A DNA stretch of 64,000 nt from Pseudoips prasinana (lineage: Eukaryota > Arthropoda > Insecta > Lepidoptera > Nolidae). The notes below the pieces were generated by a model. It was given only the letters and a program-made list of their open reading frames with translations. It was not told where the DNA came from and searched no databases. The stretch is from the NCBI GenBank assembly GCA_951640165.1, contig OX621234.1, forward strand, positions 24,928,549 to 24,992,548. The letters run 5' to 3'. Positions 58,731 to 64,000 of the stretch are shown here, in pieces. Made by a program: the position numbers and the translations under genes. Position 1 is the stretch's first letter. Every line of letters starts with the position of its first letter.

Positions 58731-59023
58731 CTGCAAAGAAATAAAGGAAAAGTATTACCAAGCTGTTAGGGTTAGGTTAATTAGTTTCATGATCTTATAA
58801 AATATCCATGTATCCAGGAGTATTCCCTAAAACTGCGTATAGAAAAAACGTCGTTATATAAATAACTATTAGAAAAATAATTACATTTTGTAATAGTTAG
58901 GTATGAATATAATGATGTATATACAAGACATAACTTAAATAGTGGAAGTTAAGGAGTTTAATTTGCCTATGAAACTGAATAACGTGTAGGACATCAACAA
59001 CATGAAAAAAAATTAGTTACAAC

Positions 59024-59263
59024 AGGGAGGCTACCGGCTAAGTCGCCGAACATCGGGATAGTGTTAGGCGTTCAAATAAATAAAGATTAAAAATGACTTA
59101 ATCGTTAAATCGGCTTCGACGTTGAAAATCGATACGAGACCATTTATGACGTCACATGTGCTCATGGAAGCCGAATTAATGATTGATTAAGTAATTTTTA
59201 ACCTTTATTTATTTAAACGCCGATCACTATCCGGATGTTCGCCGACTTAGCCGGTAGATCCCT
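59024..59263. mobile_element. Fold-back MITE, family F, copy 2
   Basis: Left end aggga..ctaccggctaagtcg and right end cgacttagccggtagatccct are inverted. The centre matches copy 1 (cggcttcgacgttgaaaatc, accatttatgacgtcac). 240 bp. Located in the intron upstream of the SPG7 HEAGH exon. Confidence 0.78.
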
Positions 59264-60767
59264 AGGCTTTATATTCCATTAATTAAAGTAAGGAAGTATT
59301 GTATGTTGTTGTATACACATCCGAATATTATGTTAGTCTCAGTTGTTATGGAACTTGGTCAAAATATTGGAATGTTTGAATAATGGAATTGGAAATGTTT
59401 TCCTGAGTAAATTCGAATTCTGTTGAAGCTTTTTCCCAGACACCGTTTTACACCCCACTGGTGACTAGAAGATCTTTGATTATAACAGGTAAGGTGCGAC
59501 CTTTCGTTAATACTAATGAACAAGGTATTATTGGACCTATTGTTTCTTTTTTGTATCAAATCATCGAGGTGTAACATATGTACATATATAGTGGACTTAT
59601 GCGTACGGATCATAAAGAGCTAACCATACGAATAATCAATATAAAATTTTATAGACATTTAAGAATATTATTAGGAATTCAATAAGACTGTCTAGTTAGG
59701 TAATTCTATGATTTCATTAACTGATAAGCAGTACAATAGGCATTACAAATTTTAATTTCCATTTACAAATTAAGAGGAACGTAAACATCAGAGAAATACC
59801 TACACTGGCGATAATTATGAAAGTTAGCAGCCTATACAACAACGTTTTGTAAAAATCTTTCCTGAATAGTTACTGCAGTAAAATAAAGCTCACAAATTGT
59901 ATAATATACCCTCTTACTGCCACTAACAAAGACAGAAATATCGTAATCAATCTGGCGCCGCTGGACCCAAATGAACGTAACGGTAGCTAACCAGGGGACT
60001 ATTAGGATCCACAATCATGAGAGCTGGGTCAAAGTTAAAAAATATTTTACAGCACACGATTTTACTATAGCGTCGAAGACCTTATTGGAGAGGTTTCTGG
60101 TGTTTCTTCCAAAAATTCACACTGGTACGCAGTAGCACATTGGGTTGGTATCTTAACAATAGATAGATAGACCTGTGACGGTTTTTTATAATGGATGGCA
60201 GGGAAATAACCTTATAAAATTTACTGGTAGCTGGACATGTTATCCGTTATTCTCAGTGTATGGCAACTATTTATCCGCACTAGGTAAATAAAGGGATTTC
60301 TTTACCTAGTGCAGATAAAGTACCGCGAGGATACTTGCTAACATATAATTCACGCACACAAAAAACACCTAGAGTCGGTACATTTTAAACAAAAGTTGTC
60401 CTATACGGGGATCGCACCCGAAACATGAAGGCACTGACCGTAGTAGAGAGCTGCCACTCGTTCAGTACCTACTCCTTTATTATCTGGGGAGAAGAAGGTA
60501 CTTCAAACCGGGATTAGGTAGAATAACTACTAAAATAAAGTAGCCCAATTCTAATCTTATTATTTAATTTCCTTTAAATGAAACACCGCAACTTAATTTG
60601 TAATAAATTCTCAGAGAATAAGCGGTAATATTAGCCAGGACAACATTATCATGAGGGATCTGCCCCAAGTTTTTAAGTTGTGTCATTGGCATAGTATATA
60701 AAGATAGAGCTATATTTTACTAGATCCAGATTTACTATTATTTTTTAAGTTACACAGGCTACATCCA

Positions 60768-60905
60768 ATTGGCCTGTTGGTCTATTAGTTAGCGATCCTG
60801 ACTGCTAAGCCAGGGCCGTTGGTTTGATCCTCATCCAAACGAATCTTCGTATCATGAGCACGATTATTTATTCCGTGCCTAGGTGTAATTTATCTGTAAT
60901 ATGTA
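60768..60905 (+). mobile_element. tRNA-derived SINE, family S3, 3'-truncated
   Basis: Head ggcctgttggtctattagtt, diverged B-box ttggtttgatcctcatccaa, body taggtgtaatttatctgtaa. It runs into the RTE fragment at 60955. Confidence 0.65.
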
Positions 60906-60954
60906 TGAATTGAACTGCCAAACAGAAGTGGCAGTAGGCAGGGCACATAGCTCG

Positions 60955-61170
60955 TAGAACCGACGGCCGATGGGGCAGAAACGATCTCGCGTGGCGACCA
61001 CGAACCGGAAGACGCAGCGTGGGCAGGCCCCCTACAAGGTGAACCGACGATCTTGTGCGGGTCGCGGGAAGCCGCTGAATGCGGGCAGCGCAGGACCGGC
61101 TATTGTGGAGATCCTTGTGGTAGGCCTTTGTCCAACAGTGGACGTCTTTCGGCTGATATGATGATGATGA
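60955..61170 (+). mobile_element. RTE LINE 3' fragment with TGATGA tail
   Basis: Translation with some stops gives RTGRRSVGRPPTR, TDDLVRVAGSR, MRAAQDRLLWRSL and AFVQQWTSFG, the conserved C-terminus of RTE ORFs. It is followed by ggctgatatgatgatgatga, the typical tail. It belongs to a different RTE family from the 20-kb copy, whose C-terminus differs. It is 5'-truncated to about 215 bp. The SINE at 60768-60905 ends just before it. Confidence 0.8.
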
Positions 61171-61989
61171 TGTTAAAATTCGATCGATTTTCCTAAACGC
61201 TCCTACATATTTATGCAATCTCAAAGTAGTCGATGTAGTTGGAGGTAAAAACCAAGCAAACAATGCAACTAACCGCCTTCTTCCAAATAACAATATTTTC
61301 ATGAATGTTTAAAACTTGAAACAGTTGTAGGTACCACTACCACTTCTGGCTTCATAAGACATCAAACAAATCTGTTTTATTTAAAGGGGTAGTTCTAGAT
61401 GCATCAAGTTTTTTTACTAGTTAATAGCAGTAACACCATCGGGGCGATAGTGAATTATTGTATTCTACATATTCATTATAAATATACAGTGCCCTAATAC
61501 GGTTCTTACGCAAAAGGCCATGTTAAGTTGCACTTGCACTCCAAAAACTTTTCTATCCACGTAATCCATTTCTATTAAGTATTTTATTTAAATGTATATG
61601 TATATAAGTAATAATAAATAAATATTACTAAAACTACATTTATTACCAGCACTAAATCTTAAACGTTAAATAATCACTAACTAAACCACAATACGCAATT
61701 TTTTTACCATAATATACCATACCATTACCTATTCACGCATTTGTTTTAACTTAAAATAATAGTAATTTACATATATTCCGCATTCCTATTCACGACAAGG
61801 CAAAAAAACCAAAACAATTCAAAATGATTGATGAAACGTTAACTTTTAACTGGGCTATTAACGACCTACCAATTTGAGAAACTGGCGGGTTCTCCTAATA
61901 GCAGATGATCCTGCCGCAAGTTTTCTTAATTGCCTTTAGTATCAACTACTAAATAATGTAGAATTAAGTATTAAGTTTTATGTTTTACT

Positions 61990-62180
61990 AAACATACATA
62001 CTCTTACACCATCTTAACTCATCCCATGGGGACCGTAGAAGTCGGTCCCAGGGAATATCTACCAGAGAACAGGCGACAGTGCCTCTATGAGTACTATACA
62101 CTAGGTACACAATCATACTACGATCGCAAACCCGTTTGCTTAACGCGTTGATTATGGCATATCCCTCCAAATGGTTGAAT
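61990..62180 (+). repeat. Repeat family D, 3'-truncated
   Basis: actcatcccatggggaccgt, cagggaatatctaccagaga, tacgatcgcaaacccgtttg; the gtccagcagtggac end is missing. Confidence 0.6.
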
Positions 62181-64000
62181 GATCACCATCAGTGGAAATT
62201 TTTAATAATGGTGGCTTTCTGTTATGTATAACATACAAAGCTAAAATGTCGCTGAAAGCTGTTGCTCTTCCTAAGAGAAATAAATAAAATAAAATAAAAC
62301 TAAGGTCAGGTATTCTTTCTAAAGTACGTGTATCACCAATAAGGTAGCTAGACAGGTAAATCATTAGGGTCACAGGCAGCCAAGTAAATGAACGTTTTAA
62401 GTATGTAGATAATCATTACTGTTATAACCAGCTGGGCAGATTAGGAGCGAGAAAGCTATTTCGGACGATTATTAATATGGTGACTTGTCATGTGGATCAT
62501 GACTAAGGTAGCTAGTAAGGCGGATCATCAGTGCATTACCTACCCAGATAGATTGTGAGCGAGGTAGCTAAGCTAAAGCTATTAAAAGCTTTCGTTCGAT
62601 AAACCCAGGTTAAGTTATTGATTTGTATGTTTATGAGGTCGAAATAAAATAGTAGGCACCTCTTATTAGTTTTTACCCAGACTTATAAAATCATGACTTT
62701 GTATTCGCTGGCATTGAAGATCTTGGAATTATTCGACGAAAACATGTGATATAATTTTGAGCAAATTTATTTCTGGAGTTATACACAAATTATATTCGTG
62801 TAATTGATTTTTTTCCCAAAATCAATATATTTAATATACAATATCTTTAATAGTAGCTGTAATCATTTATAGTATTATTTAGGCTAACTCAACACCTAGA
62901 CATAGTTGTAAAAATAATACTAGTTCCGCTATACTTTTATTATAAAACAGGTCATTTGTACAAACGAGTTCGTGGACTCCTTACAAACATGTTTATTAAT
63001 TAGGTAGGTATTAGATATACCAAAACTATGTTTGATTATACTTAATAAATATATTGCTAAATCGTTTAATTAAAGCAAGCAATAAGATAGCCACCACATG
63101 CTTAAGTTATTTTATGTTAAAATTGTCCATATTCACTTTAACGAAACTTGTAGTTTTCTCCGTGCAAGATGACTTCATAAATAGATATAACGTTGTACGA
63201 GAAAACGGTTGTACGCTATCCTTTTGAGTCCAATCATTTCATTTGTAGTTTAAAAATCTTTAATTTTTTATATATATATATATATTTCATTTCAGAAACG
63301 TCAATTCCATACTAACCGTCAAAGCGGCCCAAATTATTGGCAGTTCTTTTCTAGTTAAAGTCGGGAATTAACTAGAGAAAGCTGCCTGTATTCTACAAAT
63401 CACTCAACCGAGGTTAAATTTTTTCGTCCGCTCGATAAGGATATATCTCGCCACAAGACAAGACCGACTCTAGACAAGACCGACATACGTACATACACAC
63501 TTATATAACCTCATCCTTTTGTGATTAAGTGAATTTCATAAACTTGAACTCTAGAAGGCATTGCATTTACTACATACAGGACATAAGTATCACCACTCCA
63601 ACCGTTATTGATAAAAGTAAGAGTAACGATGTTTACCCCCTTTAGTAGATTTTCTAAAATAATTATCGCTACTTTAGTGTTTTACCCATAAGAACCAAAT
63701 AAATCAAATGATATTCATCTCTTTTTAATAAAAGAGCTTGCGTTGCTCGTATTGCTGTATTTGTCTTTGCCGAAGTTTATTATGTTATGATACGCAAAAA
63801 GACGCATCGGATGTTGTTGGGGAAACAAGGACTGTGTTCAAGTAACTGAGGTACGGCGTTTGTTTGCGCCGTGTTTATTCCGCGGTTCGCATTCGACGCG
63901 CTCTGTCCCCGGCGCTGGCATGTATCGATGCAGATCAATTCATAACATGATGGTATTCTAGTTGGACGGCTTGTAACATACTACTGTGAAAAATATTAAT

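Larger units (their letters stand above)
58731..64000 (-). other. Presumed SPG7 upstream intron; repeats only
   Basis: No AAA ATPase motifs (Walker, SRH) on the - strand. Holds MITE F (59024), SINE and RTE scraps (60768-61170), family D (61990). 63820-63920 is distinctly richer in CpG (gcgccgtgtttattccgcgg, cattcgacgcgctctgtccc) and could mark a promoter or exon edge. Confidence 0.45.

Noticed and set aside
60868..61302. 144-codon - strand frame
   Set aside because: Antisense to the RTE 3' fragment; no independent homology.

Overview
The window looks like a piece of a lepidopteran (moth or butterfly) nuclear genome. It is A+T-rich, has few exons with large introns, and is crowded with tRNA-derived SINEs, RTE-type LINE pieces with TGATGA tails, and fold-back DNA elements of kinds common in Lepidoptera. 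No bacterial, organellar or CRISPR feature is visible. The species call is an inference from repeat content and protein divergence.

Two conserved cellular genes are partly present. On the + strand, 33560-39478 holds the last exons of a PDE7-type cyclic-nucleotide phosphodiesterase: the end of the catalytic domain, then a long tail full of RRxS motifs. Its last exon meets a TAG that is followed by 139 further open, strongly acidic codons, so readthrough, an alternative acceptor or a nonsense allele has to be considered. On the - strand, 51733-58730 holds the last four exons of a paraplegin (SPG7) type mitochondrial m-AAA protease, with the HEAGH zinc site and the third zinc ligand. The two genes point towards each other with about 12 kb between them. 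The 5' exons of the PDE gene were not found in the left part of the window, and those of the protease lie beyond the right end.

The rest is mobile DNA. 1-19 kb: a 336-bp fold-back element with a 9-bp target duplication (160-495), a ~145-bp tandem array (4430-4870), a dead mariner (about 6105-7157), a 265-bp tandem duplication (11723-12249) overlapping a GC-rich TIR element, and many SINEs. 19.8-22.8 kb: a nearly full-length but broken RTE retrotransposon between exact 14-bp target duplications. 28.3-29.4 kb: a 158-bp near-perfect palindrome and LINE remnants. 32.7-33.5 kb: a nest of inverted repeats just upstream of the first PDE exon. 40.2-41.9 kb: a Transib-family (RAG1-related) element with 35-bp TIRs beginning CACAGTG, a 5-bp CAGCG target duplication and a two-exon transposase that stops just after the first catalytic Asp; it lies 308 bp past the end of the PDE open frame. 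42.9-50.8 kb: a minisatellite, fold-back MITEs and a LINE fragment between two direct repeats. 51-64 kb: the protease exons, with introns full of SINEs.
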